The position numbers and the translations under genes are program-made. DNA of 64,000 nt from Tectiglobus sp965224045 (GTDB lineage Bacteria > Pseudomonadota > Alphaproteobacteria > Rhizobiales > Hyphomicrobiaceae), in the NCBI GenBank assembly GCA_965224045.1, contig CBDCYD010000005.1, positions 186,001-250,000 of the forward strand, written 5' to 3'. The notes under the pieces were generated by a model that was given only the letters and a program-made list of their open reading frames with translations, did not search any database and had not been told where the DNA came from. Positions 30,476 through 38,427 of the stretch are shown piece by piece (within the stretch, counting starts at the first letter, position 1; the number at the start of each line of letters is the position of its first letter).

Positions 30476-30937
30476 TCAAGCCGTGTCCTCGTCGCCCACC
30501 GCGGCGACGTATTGCCGGGCCATCGCCAGCATCGAATTGCGCATCGCCGGGTCCTGGATCTGGTTGAACAGCAGCAGCATCTCGATCGCCTCGGCGTCCT
30601 CGATCAGCCCGGCCAGGTCGTCCGGCATCTCGGGGTGCATTTCGATGCCCTCGAGGAACCACGACACCGGCGCGTTGAAGGCGTTGGCGAGCTGCACCAG
30701 GCGCGAGACGGCGAGGCGCGATAGCCCGGCCTCGTATTTGTAATACTGCTGCGCCGAGACGTTGCAGCGCCCGGCCACCTCTTCCTGACTGAGACCCAGC
30801 ATTGAACGCCGCAGCTTGAGCCGCTCGCCGATCAGTTCGTCGAGCAGGTTGGGCTGGCGGCCGCCGACGCGCCAGGCGTCCTGCAGGGCATGCGGGTCGG
30901 GCGAAACGTTGGGCGAGCGCACGGGCCGGCGGGTCAT
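30476..30937 (-). CDS. XRE-family repressor-like regulator
   Basis: 153 aa. The HTH is in ERLKLRRSMLGLSQEEVAGRCNVSAQQYYKYEAG (about 38-71). The rest resembles the C-terminal helices of plasmid/phage XRE regulators (FNAPVSWFLEGIEMHPEMPD). Divergent from the 31082 gene across 144 bp, so it likely controls that region. Second XRE regulator in the prophage besides the CI/Cro pair. Confidence 0.8.
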   Translation of the reverse strand: MTRRPVRSPNVSPDPHALQDAWRVGGRQPNLLDELIGERLKLRRSMLGLSQEEVAGRCNVSAQQYYKYEAGLSRLAVSRLVQLANAFNAPVSWFLEGIEMHPEMPDDLAGLIEDAEAIEMLLLFNQIQDPAMRNSMLAMARQYVAAVGDEDTA

Positions 30938-31081
30938 GTGTGATCAACTTCCGTGGGGGCGATATAGACCTGTTCTACTTAAATGATAGCCGTCAACTGA
31001 GGAAAACGGCAAATAGAAAGCTAGCAATCTAATTGGAAAGCGGGAAGCTTGTGGGTCTCAACCTCAGATGGGGAGACCGGC
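30938..31081. promoter_or_regulatory. Divergent promoter region
   Basis: 144 bp, AT-rich in the middle (TTCTACTTAAATGATAGC, AATAGAAAGCTAGCAATC) between the XRE gene and the 31082 gene. GCTAGC is a 6-bp palindrome. Specific -35/-10 boxes are not assigned. Confidence 0.45.
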
Positions 31082-31879
31082 ATGATCCAACCCGTTCCGG
31101 GTACCACCGCCGCCGTCGATCGCTTTCTGGATTCGATCGACATTCACCACGGTCCCGCGCAACTGCTGGCTCGGTTTTTCGTCAAGGCAACGGAAGAGGC
31201 AGCAGCCCGCGGCGTGGTCTTGAGCGCCGGCACGTTCGCCGAGCTGGTCGCCACGAATGAGCGCAACGCCGACAGCTGGTTTCCCATTACCACGACCTTC
31301 CGGCCGGACCCCGGCGGCGCCGACGACGCGACGGGCTTCGTGCTGCTCGGTCGCGACGCCGGCGGCGAAATCGTCGTCACGTTCGCCGGCCGGATGTTCG
31401 ATTGGACCGGCACCGACTTTAAGACCGAGGCGGAAACCATGCGCCTCTATTATGCTGACCCGGCCGCGTCGGCAGGTGATGACGAAGCGGTCTTTGTCAC
31501 AGCACCCGGTGCTGACACCATCACCGGCAGCGTGATGTATACCGGCGGGGTCTGGTTTCACCCGCGCGTCCGCGGCAACAAGATGTCGACCATCATCCCG
31601 CGCCTCGGCCGCGCCTACGGCCTGGCGCTGTTCGGTTTCGAAACGCTGTGCTGCCTGATCACGCCGACCAACACCGCCTCCGGCCTGCACCAGCGCACCG
31701 GCCTGCGCGGCGTTCGGCCGGCATCCGTGGTAATGCGCAACACGCCGTCGCTGCCGGGCGATGATCTGGCGATGACGCTCGCCAGTCAATCGTCGGACGA
31801 GGTGATCGACGATGCGTTTGATTTCCTAATGAACTTCGGAACGGAAATCGATGTCGGGATTCGGCGCCGACACGCTTAA
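31082..31879 (+). CDS. Unknown protein, GNAT-like pattern
   Basis: 265 aa from ATG 31082 (GGGGAG upstream). SVMYTGGVWFHPRVRGNKMS, then LGRAYGLALFGFETLCCLIT, recall the substrate-to-CoA region of acyl-CoA N-acyltransferases (R-x-x-G/N-x after a beta-strand), but the match is weak. Its 3' end overlaps the convergent gene by 54 bp. Not a known phage structural gene; likely accessory cargo. Confidence 0.6.
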   Translation: MIQPVPGTTAAVDRFLDSIDIHHGPAQLLARFFVKATEEAAARGVVLSAGTFAELVATNERNADSWFPITTTFRPDPGGADDATGFVLLGRDAGGEIVVTFAGRMFDWTGTDFKTEAETMRLYYADPAASAGDDEAVFVTAPGADTITGSVMYTGGVWFHPRVRGNKMSTIIPRLGRAYGLALFGFETLCCLITPTNTASGLHQRTGLRGVRPASVVMRNTPSLPGDDLAMTLASQSSDEVIDDAFDFLMNFGTEIDVGIRRRHA

Positions 31880-32683
31880 CAGCGCCGGCGTGCCGTCACC
31901 CGTCACGATCGGCACGGTCAGGCGGGAATAGCGCCAGCGCTGTTCGTCTGCGCCCGGGCGCTGCCAGACCTGGGCATCGACATCCATCAGGTTCGGTTCG
32001 CCGCTGAGAAAATCATTGCGCCAGTCGCCGGCCACCGCACGCGCATACTTGATGTCGGGCTGGTCCTTGATGTCCTGGCCGACCAGCACGCGGTGCCAGC
32101 CGCTGGCGTACATCTCGAGGCCGGCGCCGATCTCGGCGAACACCAGCCGGCCGGGTTCTGGTGCGCAGGTGATGATCACGAAGCGGTCGGCCAGCGTGTC
32201 ATGAAAAAGGTGCGGCGTACGCACCGCCGACAGTTCACCGCCGGTCTCGCGCCAGGCCTCCAGCACGGCGCGCTGGGGGTGATGCCTGGCCAGGGCGTCG
32301 ACCGCGCGCGGCTCGGCAATGTAGCGCCGGGCACCGCCGTCGCTGCGCGCCGTCAGCATCATGCGCGACAGGCGGGCAAAGATCGCATCGCGGCCGGGCA
32401 ATAGTTCGTAGTGCCAGCCGCCGATAAAGCTGGCGAGCGACACGCGGCGCACGGGCAGGCCCTCGAGCAGGTGATAAAGCCGGCGGTAGGCCGCGACCGA
32501 CGTGCGGTTGGGGGCGATGCGCACTGTGGCCGAATCACGATCGTGCGCAAAGCCGACATAGCCCATGTTGCGGATCGCGTAGGCGACAAGCGCATTCTGC
32601 GACACCACCGCGCCAAGCCGCGGGCGCAGCGTCGCTGGGTTGGCGGCGATCAGATCACCGGTTGGTGTGATCAGGTGTTGCAT
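31826..32683 (-). CDS. Unknown protein, convergent partner
   Basis: 285 aa. MQHLITPTGDLIAANPATLR at the N-terminus, then RRLYHLLEGLPVRRVSLASF and FADEL-free middle part rich in Arg; C-terminal LTVPIVTGDGTPALLSVSAP is beta-rich. No family recognised. The last 54 bp overlap the 3' end of the 31082 gene in antisense, so transcripts of the two genes would pair at their ends. Confidence 0.6.
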   Translation of the reverse strand: MQHLITPTGDLIAANPATLRPRLGAVVSQNALVAYAIRNMGYVGFAHDRDSATVRIAPNRTSVAAYRRLYHLLEGLPVRRVSLASFIGGWHYELLPGRDAIFARLSRMMLTARSDGGARRYIAEPRAVDALARHHPQRAVLEAWRETGGELSAVRTPHLFHDTLADRFVIITCAPEPGRLVFAEIGAGLEMYASGWHRVLVGQDIKDQPDIKYARAVAGDWRNDFLSGEPNLMDVDAQVWQRPGADEQRWRYSRLTVPIVTGDGTPALLSVSAPNPDIDFRSEVH

Positions 32684-32947
32684 AGACCGGTTTTATCATT
32701 GCAGACGCTTGCGGGTCCATCGCGCGCCGTTGCAGCCCACGTCACCGCCCCGGCAACGGTTGCGCGTGCACTTCGCCGCGAACGCCCGCCGACCGGTAGG
32801 TTTGCGCCGGCTGCAAACGTCGCAAAGGTGGAAAATCACAAAAATTCAATCGACTACGTTTGCGGGTTAATTTTTTCGCTCACGGCGCGCACCGCGTTGC
32901 TCCCGGACGGGTGCCAGCCGCAAGCGCCCACGCGACGTGGGACCGCC
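32684..32947. other. Noncoding stretch upstream of 31826-32683 gene
   Basis: 264 bp. A GTTTGC...GCAAAC inverted repeat surrounds 32800, and an AT-rich TTAATTTTTT is near 32870. Probably the promoter of the leftward gene; no gene seen. Confidence 0.4.
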
Positions 32948-32973
32948 CACACATCGGGTGTTCCCGATGTGTG
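32948..32973. repeat. Dispersed 26-nt palindrome, copy 3
   Basis: Arms CACACATCGGG/CCCGATGTGTG, loop TGTT, perfect 11 bp. Outermost pair positions differ from copies 1-2 on both arms at once (G to A with C to T), i.e. a compensated change. Confidence 0.85.
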
Positions 32974-32984
32974 AAGAAAACATG

Positions 32985-33004
32985 ACATCGGGTGTTCCCG
33001 ATGT
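32985..33004. repeat. Dispersed palindrome, copy 4 (short arms)
   Basis: Arms ACATCGGG/CCCGATGT with loop TGTT (8 bp), 11 bp after copy 3. The outer three pairs are lost on the left side. Confidence 0.8.
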
Positions 33005-33019
33005 GCGCGGCATGAGCGC

Positions 33020-33055
33020 AAAAAAAAAGCCCCGCAGGGCGGACCTGCGGGGCTT
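33020..33055 (-). terminator. Intrinsic terminator for the leftward gene
   Basis: 10-bp stem GCCCCGCAGG/CCTGCGGGGC (33029-33038, 33044-33053) with a 5-nt loop, extended by AA/TT. A9 on the plus strand (33020-33028) is a U-run on the minus-strand transcript, directly after the stop of the 33070-33984 gene. Confidence 0.9.
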
Positions 33056-33069
33056 CGGGGCACAGCGTG

Positions 33070-33984
33070 CTAGTTGACCAGCGCGATGAGTTTCTGGCGA
33101 CCGTGCTGGTGGGATGTCACGCGCGCCTCGTGGCGAAGCCGCTTGACGGCGCGTGATGTTTTGGCCTCAGACCAACCGAGGCGCTGGGCCAGCTCCCGGT
33201 TGGATGCCGCACCGCTGAGACGCAGGGCCTCAACGACCGGGTCGGGCGTGATGTCAACGGCGTGCGCTTCGATCACGCTGCCGCGCTGCCGGCGTCCACC
33301 GGCGGGCGCGAACATCCCCGCAACGACAAAGAGCAGATTGCACCCAAGCTCGAGCGAACCTGCAGTGACCAGCGGCCGGAGCGTGCGGTATTGCGCCGGC
33401 GTGATCAGACCGCCCGTCGCCTGGCTTACGCGTTCGGCAGACGGGTCGGTGACGCGCGGTGCGCCGAGGGCAGCCAGCTTGGCTTCCGCCGACGTCTTTT
33501 GAGCCGTCCATTGCGCGACCAGGCCGCGCGCTGTCAGGCAGTTCGGCCACCGCTTCGGGTTGGATTTCCCGTCGCGGTAACCGCGGCACTCACGGGCAGC
33601 GATCGTTTGCTGCTTTTCAATCTCGCCGGTCAGTCGTGAAACCTCCCGACGATGGTGTGCCAGTTGCGCGTTGTGTGCGAGCGCGGTGTGAGCGCCCGCG
33701 TCGCTGACACCGCCCACGCGGTGAAGCGTGTAGTGCAGCGACGTAGCCGTGCAGCCAAGCACCGTGAGCGCCATGAGGCTCCCGACGATGAGGCTGCGGC
33801 GGATGACCGACGCAAGGGCTGCAGAGAGCAGCGCGCCGGTGATGGCGAGGCCTGCGACCAGCAACGTGAGGTCGTTCCAAACGATCTCGCCGCCGTTGAT
33901 CGCGGTGGCGTTGTTGGCGACGTTAACGCCGCCGAGACCAACGCCCGCGATTGCAAAAATCGCGAAAGGGATTATATTCTTCAT
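33070..33984 (-). CDS. Membrane protein with C-terminal winged HTH
   Basis: 304 aa. N-terminal helices IIPFAIFAIAGVGLGGV, TLLVAGLAITGALLSAALAS and LIVGSLMALTVLGC are transmembrane; a coiled coil follows (RREVSRLTGEIEKQQTIAAR), then a fourth hydrophobic segment (LELGCNLLFVVAGMF). The C-terminal 60 residues (VVEALRLSGAASNRELAQRL, WSEAKTSRAVKRLRHE) form a winged HTH. A membrane-tethered DNA-binding protein is unusual. ATG 33984; terminator right after the stop. Confidence 0.7.
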   Translation of the reverse strand: MKNIIPFAIFAIAGVGLGGVNVANNATAINGGEIVWNDLTLLVAGLAITGALLSAALASVIRRSLIVGSLMALTVLGCTATSLHYTLHRVGGVSDAGAHTALAHNAQLAHHRREVSRLTGEIEKQQTIAARECRGYRDGKSNPKRWPNCLTARGLVAQWTAQKTSAEAKLAALGAPRVTDPSAERVSQATGGLITPAQYRTLRPLVTAGSLELGCNLLFVVAGMFAPAGGRRQRGSVIEAHAVDITPDPVVEALRLSGAASNRELAQRLGWSEAKTSRAVKRLRHEARVTSHQHGRQKLIALVN

Positions 33985-34108
33985 GGGTGTATACCCTATG
34001 GTTGGAGACGGTCCCGATGGCGCGCCAACGCCGTTTGAGGGGCCGTTTCTGCATTTCTGACGGTTGCTCGTCAGGACCGGGCCACCTGGCCGGCCGACGT
34101 GCCTGCTG

Positions 34109-34134
34109 CGCAAATGCGGAGCACCGCATTTGCG
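34109..34134. repeat. Dispersed 26-nt palindrome, copy 5 (opposite orientation)
   Basis: Arms CGCAAATGCGG/CCGCATTTGCG, loop AGCA (the complement of TGCT), so the element is inverted relative to copies 1-4. Perfect 11 bp; inner stem bases differ from other copies with pairing kept. Confidence 0.85.
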
Positions 34135-34172
34135 GGTGGGTACCCGCAGCGCTGGGCAGCGCGGCGATCTCC

Positions 34173-34198
34173 CGCACATCGGATGTTTCCGATGTGCG
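34173..34198. repeat. Dispersed 26-nt palindrome, copy 6
   Basis: Arms CGCACATCGGA/TCCGATGTGCG, loop TGTT, perfect 11 bp. The loop-closing pair is A-T instead of G-C. Confidence 0.85.
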
Positions 34199-34277
34199 CC
34201 AGCAAGCACGTTTCGCTTTTTTGTCGAAGGGTTGCGCCCCGTGATGGACGCCCCGTTGGTTCAGGGCATCCGAGGGA

Positions 34278-34511
34278 TCAGCGTGTCAGGGTATTGCAGA
34301 GCGCTCGCAGCAGGCGGAACGGGCCAGCCTGAACGATGGCTGTCACCGTGCCGCCGAAAAGACCGAGTGCGAAGCCGAAAGGAACGGCCAGCAACGCGGT
34401 TGCCCAGAAGGGCACGCCGTAGCGCTCGTGAAGCGTGATGAAGAATGCGGTCAGAAGGACCAGGATGATCCAGAACCGCCAGTCACGCAGGGCTTGGATG
34501 AAATCTGACAT
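34278..34511 (-). CDS. Small two-helix membrane protein
   Basis: 77 aa. Helices WRFWIILVLLTAFFITLHER and WATALLAVPFGFALGLFGG. Could be a holin-like or superinfection-exclusion protein, but neither can be shown. No neighbour lysis genes. Confidence 0.6.
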   Translation of the reverse strand: MSDFIQALRDWRFWIILVLLTAFFITLHERYGVPFWATALLAVPFGFALGLFGGTVTAIVQAGPFRLLRALCNTLTR

Positions 34512-34633
34512 TGATGCGTACTCCCGTGAGCGTCAGTTGCACTGACGTGGACGGACGTGATTGCCCGCCCATCACGGGGCGCTGGAAATAGGGAATGTGC
34601 GGGGGAGGGGCCGCCACCGGGGCGGCCGGAAGA

Positions 34634-34849
34634 TCATTGCTTGTCGAGCCGCTGCAGGATCGCCTCAAGGGTCAGCTGCATGGTGTCGACTTTGCCGCTG
34701 AGGGTGCGCAGCGCATCCTTGACGTCGATCAGTTGGTTTTCGACATCGTTGAAGCGTCTCACCATGCCATCGAAGCGATGGTCCAGGTGTTTCGCTGCTG
34801 CTTGGAGTTCATCCACAGCGGTGTCCAGTTCTTCCAGATTTCTAGGCAT
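34634..34849 (-). CDS. Small coiled-coil protein
   Basis: 71 aa from ATG 34849 with AAGGAGG upstream. LDTAVDELQAAAKHLDHRFD and LRTLSGKVDTMQLTLEAILQ show heptad repeats. Probably forms a helical bundle. Leftward, next to the operator region at 35092. Confidence 0.65.
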   Translation of the reverse strand: MPRNLEELDTAVDELQAAAKHLDHRFDGMVRRFNDVENQLIDVKDALRTLSGKVDTMQLTLEAILQRLDKQ

Positions 34850-35091
34850 AGAGTACCTCCTTCGCATTGCCGGGAACAGCCCCGCCGCCGCACATACTTC
34901 CGGCCCGGCGCTGGTGGATGGCTGTGGCTGGTCACGCTTCGCCATTCCCCTCGCTTGGGGCCGTTTCGGGAGTTTTGGAAATCCGCTTGCCTTGGCTGCT
35001 TCGGGGCCGGTTTGTCCGGCTCTCCCCTCTTCGGGTCTTTTGACTAGCTCGCCTTGGCATCGGGCCTCACTCCGTCTCTTATTGTTTTAAT
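34850..35091. other. Leader/promoter region, no gene seen
   Basis: 242 bp between the coiled-coil gene and the TAGGCGTAT operators. GC-rich except for the right edge (TCTCTTATTGTTTTAATA), which looks like a promoter for the leftward gene. Confidence 0.4.
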
Positions 35092-35207
35092 ATACGCCTA
35101 ATAGGCGTATTATGCAATAAGGCTAAGATCACATTCTCGTGATTTCACAGAAAAATAGGCGTATGCAATGGTCGAAATCACGGTCATTCAAGGAAAGATA
35201 GGCGTAT
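35092..35207. promoter_or_regulatory. Repeated operator TAGGCGTAT, three sites
   Basis: A 19-bp palindrome with arms ATACGCCTA/TAGGCGTAT around one A (35092-35110) and two single half-sites in the same orientation (35156-35164 and 35199-35207). The last one overlaps the ATG of the HTH gene at 35206. This is the expected arrangement for tight autoregulation by that protein and for control of the divergent coiled-coil gene. Confidence 0.7.
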
Positions 35208-35451
35208 GACCCAAGGACCATCCATGACGGCGGCAGAATTCCGGCAAGCGATCAAGGCGGTCGGGTTTTCTCAACACGGATTTGCCGAATTGGTGGGCGC
35301 CTCACCGCGCACGGGTCAGAAGTGGGCGCTGGGTGAGACGCGCGTGCCCGGCTGCGTCGTCGTGTTGCTGCGGTTGCTTCTGGCGCGTCCGGAACTGGTG
35401 CAGGTCGTCACTGAAATGGAGCCGCCGCGGACCCGAGAACGCAGTGATTGA
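35206..35451 (+). CDS. Small HTH regulator
   Basis: 81 aa. TAAEFRQAIKAVGFSQHGFAELVGASPRTGQKWALGETRVPG is a phage-type HTH. ATG 35206 (AAGGAAAG upstream) or ATG 35224 (MTAAEF). The operator half-site TAGGCGTAT overlaps the first ATG. Confidence 0.75.
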   Translation: MTQGPSMTAAEFRQAIKAVGFSQHGFAELVGASPRTGQKWALGETRVPGCVVVLLRLLLARPELVQVVTEMEPPRTRERSD

Positions 35452-35515
35452 TTGCGTGCCGAAATTCGGTGCGTTATCTGAATGCTGATGCATCACGCGC
35501 CGATGGGGACCAACG

Positions 35516-35929
35516 ATGAAACACAAAGCGGGTGTCGGCAGTCAGGTCGTCGGGCTTCTTGTGATCGTCGTGCTCGTCATGGTCTGGTTCAACAGCGAAC
35601 CCAGCGATGCCGACCGTGTCGCGGAGGCCGGCGGGCCGAAGCTCGGGCGCATGATGGACAAGCGCGGGCGGACCGCGCTCTACAAGGCCGCCGTCGCCGA
35701 TGCCAAGGATTTTGGCGGTCAGATCGTCGTCGCGATCTGCGTGCCGGAGATCGAGTCGGCCGGCAAGTTCTTCGTCTTTAACGGCCAGCCCTACGGCGCC
35801 GTGGGATTTGCCAACACGTTCGCGCAGCGCTGGGGCCTGACGCTCGAAGTCGACGGTGTCGCCAAGCCGATCAAGGAGTTTGACGGCGCGGTCGGCAACA
35901 TCCTTTCGCACATCGAAAAGCTGTGCTGA
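35516..35929 (+). CDS. Membrane-anchored hypothetical protein
   Basis: 137 aa. N-terminal transmembrane helix VVGLLVIVVLVMVWFN, then a soluble domain (FGGQIVVAICVPEIESAGKF, FVFNGQPYGAVGFANTFAQR). Likely exported with an N-terminal anchor. No family recognised. Confidence 0.6.
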   Translation: MKHKAGVGSQVVGLLVIVVLVMVWFNSEPSDADRVAEAGGPKLGRMMDKRGRTALYKAAVADAKDFGGQIVVAICVPEIESAGKFFVFNGQPYGAVGFANTFAQRWGLTLEVDGVAKPIKEFDGAVGNILSHIEKLC

Positions 35930-35956
35930 CACCATGCCGGCGGCGCAGAAAACACC

Positions 35957-35982
35957 CGCAGATGCGGTGTTCCGCATCCGCG
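35957..35982. repeat. Dispersed 26-nt palindrome, copy 7
   Basis: Arms CGCAGATGCGG/CCGCATCCGCG, loop TGTT, one mismatch in 11 bp. It follows the membrane protein's stop by about 30 bp. Confidence 0.75.
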
Positions 35983-36252
35983 CATAAAACACGTGACAGA
36001 ATGTCGCACCTCTAACCCCTTCGGGAAATTCCGCAAATCAGGCATCTCTTATGGTGTCCTCGCAAGAGGTATGAAGCGCACCGGGCAAATCACTGATTTG
36101 GCCGGTCTTCTCTCCCAAAAAAATCTAATCCTGATCCGGTCGGCGAACAGCAACGCTGTGCGCACGCCTGCGATTGTCCGGTGGTTCGGACATCGCGTGC
36201 AGGCCCGTGCGTGGCGCCAAGGGACCGCGAAGACGGATGCTCTTTTGGGGTG
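35983..36252. other. Region with only a weak open frame
   Basis: 270 bp. A rightward frame (35993-36256; internal ATG 36071, MKRTGQITDLAGLL) is open, but the ribosome-binding sequence abuts the ATG and its end overlaps the leftward gene. It may be a small gene or noncoding; I do not call it. Confidence 0.3.
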
Positions 36253-36486
36253 CTAGCCGATGTCGACGGTCGCGTCTTCGATTGGCGGCAACGGAACATT
36301 GGCGCGCATGACGCGGAATTCAACATCGTCGCCCTCGGTTTCGCGCAGGCCTTCTATGGCCGCGTCGCGATCCGCCGAGACGTGATAGCGTCCGCCGGGT
36401 TCATAGGCGATGAACACTTCGGCGATGTAACCGGACGGCTCTTCGGCGTCGCCGCCATCGAACAGGTTCACGACGTTATCCGACAT
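36253..36486 (-). CDS. Phage hypothetical protein
   Basis: 77 aa, acidic. EPSGYIAEVFIAYEPGGRYH and ADRDAAIEGLRETEG give an alpha/beta pattern. It starts just after the HTH gene, probably cotranscribed with it. Confidence 0.55.
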   Translation of the reverse strand: MSDNVVNLFDGGDAEEPSGYIAEVFIAYEPGGRYHVSADRDAAIEGLRETEGDDVEFRVMRANVPLPPIEDATVDIG

Positions 36487-36488
36487 GG

Positions 36489-36725
36489 TCAGGTCTCCGT
36501 GTGTCGCGGCCAATCGGCGGGGCGATAGCCGGCGAGATAGGCTTCGGTCAGGCGGCGCTGGGGTTCGCGCACGGTGCGGTGTCCGGCTTCGAGCCCGTAC
36601 TGGACTTGGCGCAGGTTGTGCCCCTGGTAGCCGAGCATGATCGCCATCTCTTCCGCGGTGAGGCCCAGTCTGTGGCGTGCCGCGCGAAGTTGCGCACCGG
36701 TCAATATCTCCTCCCAAGCCGCCAA
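36489..36725 (-). CDS. Small HTH protein
   Basis: 78 aa. AQLRAARHRLGLTAEEMAIMLGYQGHNLRQVQYGLEAG is an XRE-like HTH with a long turn, followed by RRLTEAYLAGYRPADW. It is divergent from the 36799 gene, which it may control. Confidence 0.65.
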   Translation of the reverse strand: MAAWEEILTGAQLRAARHRLGLTAEEMAIMLGYQGHNLRQVQYGLEAGHRTVREPQRRLTEAYLAGYRPADWPRHTET

Positions 36726-36798
36726 GCCGGCCTGTAAAGCAAGTGCTATACATAGTGCGAACAGCGGTTAAATTCAAGTGAAGAGGCGCGAGCGAGCC

Positions 36799-38409
36799 AT
36801 GGCATCGAAGAAACGCTCCAAGCAGACGGTGAGCGCGGCGGAAGCTGCGGCCCGCAAAGAGCTGCGTGCCATGAGCAAGGCGCAGCTTCTCCAACTGCAG
36901 TCCAAGATCGGCGTCGAACCGGATGGCAAGATCGGTCCCGGCACAGCGGCCGCACTAGTGCGCTATCGCCGAGAGCAGGCCCGCAAGCAGCGCATTGCAG
37001 CCGACAAAGCCAAGGCAGATGCTCGCCGCGCGCAGGCATTGGCCGACGCCAATGCCGCCAAGGCCAAGGCGCAAGCGGCGATCGCAGCGGCCGAGGCAAA
37101 GCGCATTACCGCCCAGTCCGCCGCCGATGCCGCGCGTGCGCGGGCCGAGGCCGATCAACGTGCCGAAGCGGCCAAGCAGGCCGACTTCCGACGCCGGGAA
37201 CTCATCAAGGCACGCAAGGCGCGGGAAGCGACGGTCGGCGGTCTTTCGACGATTGCAGCCGCGGCCGCCGGTGTTGTTGTCGGCAAGAAGCTGATCGCGA
37301 AAGGACTTGACGCGCGGTTTGCAGCCTCCGTCAATGCCAACCGGCCGATCATCGAAAAACTCGCCAAGGAAGCCAACCGGCTGACCACTGCCATCACCAA
37401 GAAGGGCGCTAACAAGCCAGTGCTGGTTGCCAAGATGACGGCAGTCTCGAAGACGGCGCGGCTGTCGCTGCCGGCGGCGCGCTCGCCACTCGGACTGGGA
37501 ATTGCACTGGCCGCCGGTGGCCTTGGTGGCTTCTCGCTCTATCGCGGCCAGGTCGAGGACGAATTCGTTTCGAAACTGGCGTTCAACACCAGCGCTGGGC
37601 TGGAACTGGGTACGGCGGTCGGCACCATCGGCCAACAACTCGCTAACAGGGCCAATCCGACCGTAGCGGTCCCGGTCAAGGAATTGGCGGACATCCGCGC
37701 CGCCGGCGAAGTCGCCAAGGCGCAGAAGTCGATCAAGCCGTCACCGCGCAGGGGTGGCAAACCGACGCCGAAGGAGGGCGCGAAGGGCGTTACGCGGCAA
37801 GCACAAAGCGCCGCCGCGCTGGCCAAGGTGCGGGAAGGCACGAATGCGCTGGCCAAACTGGCGCGGGCCGGTTCAAAGGCGCTGCCCTTGGCCGTACCGG
37901 TGCTGATCGGGGTCTCTTTGGGGACGGGCGTGCGTGAGGCGCGTGCGGCTGCACGCCAGCGTGACGGGTTAGGCGTTGCCAAGGCGGCGTCGAACACAGC
38001 GGCGGACATTGCGAACACCGTCACCTTCGGTGCAACCGGGTTGATTGAGGCCGGATTGCGAAAGACGGGCCGTGCGCTGCACAAGATCGAAGGCCGACTC
38101 CATTTTGCGCGTGTCTCACGGCGTGCCACCAAGGCCGAAAATCGTCTCGGCGCCGAGCAGTTCGCCGCCAGGTTTGTTGCCGGTCGACGCGCATTGTCCT
38201 TGGCGCGTGCACGCCCGACCGCCTATCTCAACCGGACGGCGGCAAAGAAAGCACAGGCGCTGCCGGCACCGCCGCCGCGTCTCGCACTACCGGCGCCGGC
38301 ATCGCACCAGGTGGGCGGCGGCAAAGTCAGCTACCAGACCGCGGACGGCCGCACCGTACAGGGCACCAAGGGCCAAGTCGCGCGCTGGCGCAAGCAGCGA
38401 AAAAACTAG
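36799..38409 (+). CDS. Putative ejection/internal virion protein with PG-binding motif
   Basis: 536 aa from ATG 36799. Residues about 28-55 (LLQLQSKIGVEPDGKIGPGT, AAALVRYRRE) match the peptidoglycan-binding domain 1 pattern (LG...DG-x-G-P-x-T-x-A-A-L). A long Ala/Arg/Lys coiled coil follows (60-145), then hydrophobic Ala/Gly segments (SPLGLGIALAAGGLGGFSLY; GVSLGTGVREA). The C-terminus (GKVSYQTADGRTVQG, TKGQVARWRKQRKN) is shared with the next gene. Position before the packaging genes suggests a virion-internal protein; inference. Confidence 0.6.
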   Translation: MASKKRSKQTVSAAEAAARKELRAMSKAQLLQLQSKIGVEPDGKIGPGTAAALVRYRREQARKQRIAADKAKADARRAQALADANAAKAKAQAAIAAAEAKRITAQSAADAARARAEADQRAEAAKQADFRRRELIKARKAREATVGGLSTIAAAAAGVVVGKKLIAKGLDARFAASVNANRPIIEKLAKEANRLTTAITKKGANKPVLVAKMTAVSKTARLSLPAARSPLGLGIALAAGGLGGFSLYRGQVEDEFVSKLAFNTSAGLELGTAVGTIGQQLANRANPTVAVPVKELADIRAAGEVAKAQKSIKPSPRRGGKPTPKEGAKGVTRQAQSAAALAKVREGTNALAKLARAGSKALPLAVPVLIGVSLGTGVREARAAARQRDGLGVAKAASNTAADIANTVTFGATGLIEAGLRKTGRALHKIEGRLHFARVSRRATKAENRLGAEQFAARFVAGRRALSLARARPTAYLNRTAAKKAQALPAPPPRLALPAPASHQVGGGKVSYQTADGRTVQGTKGQVARWRKQRKN

Positions 38410-38427
38410 GGCAAAGGTGGATTGGCT

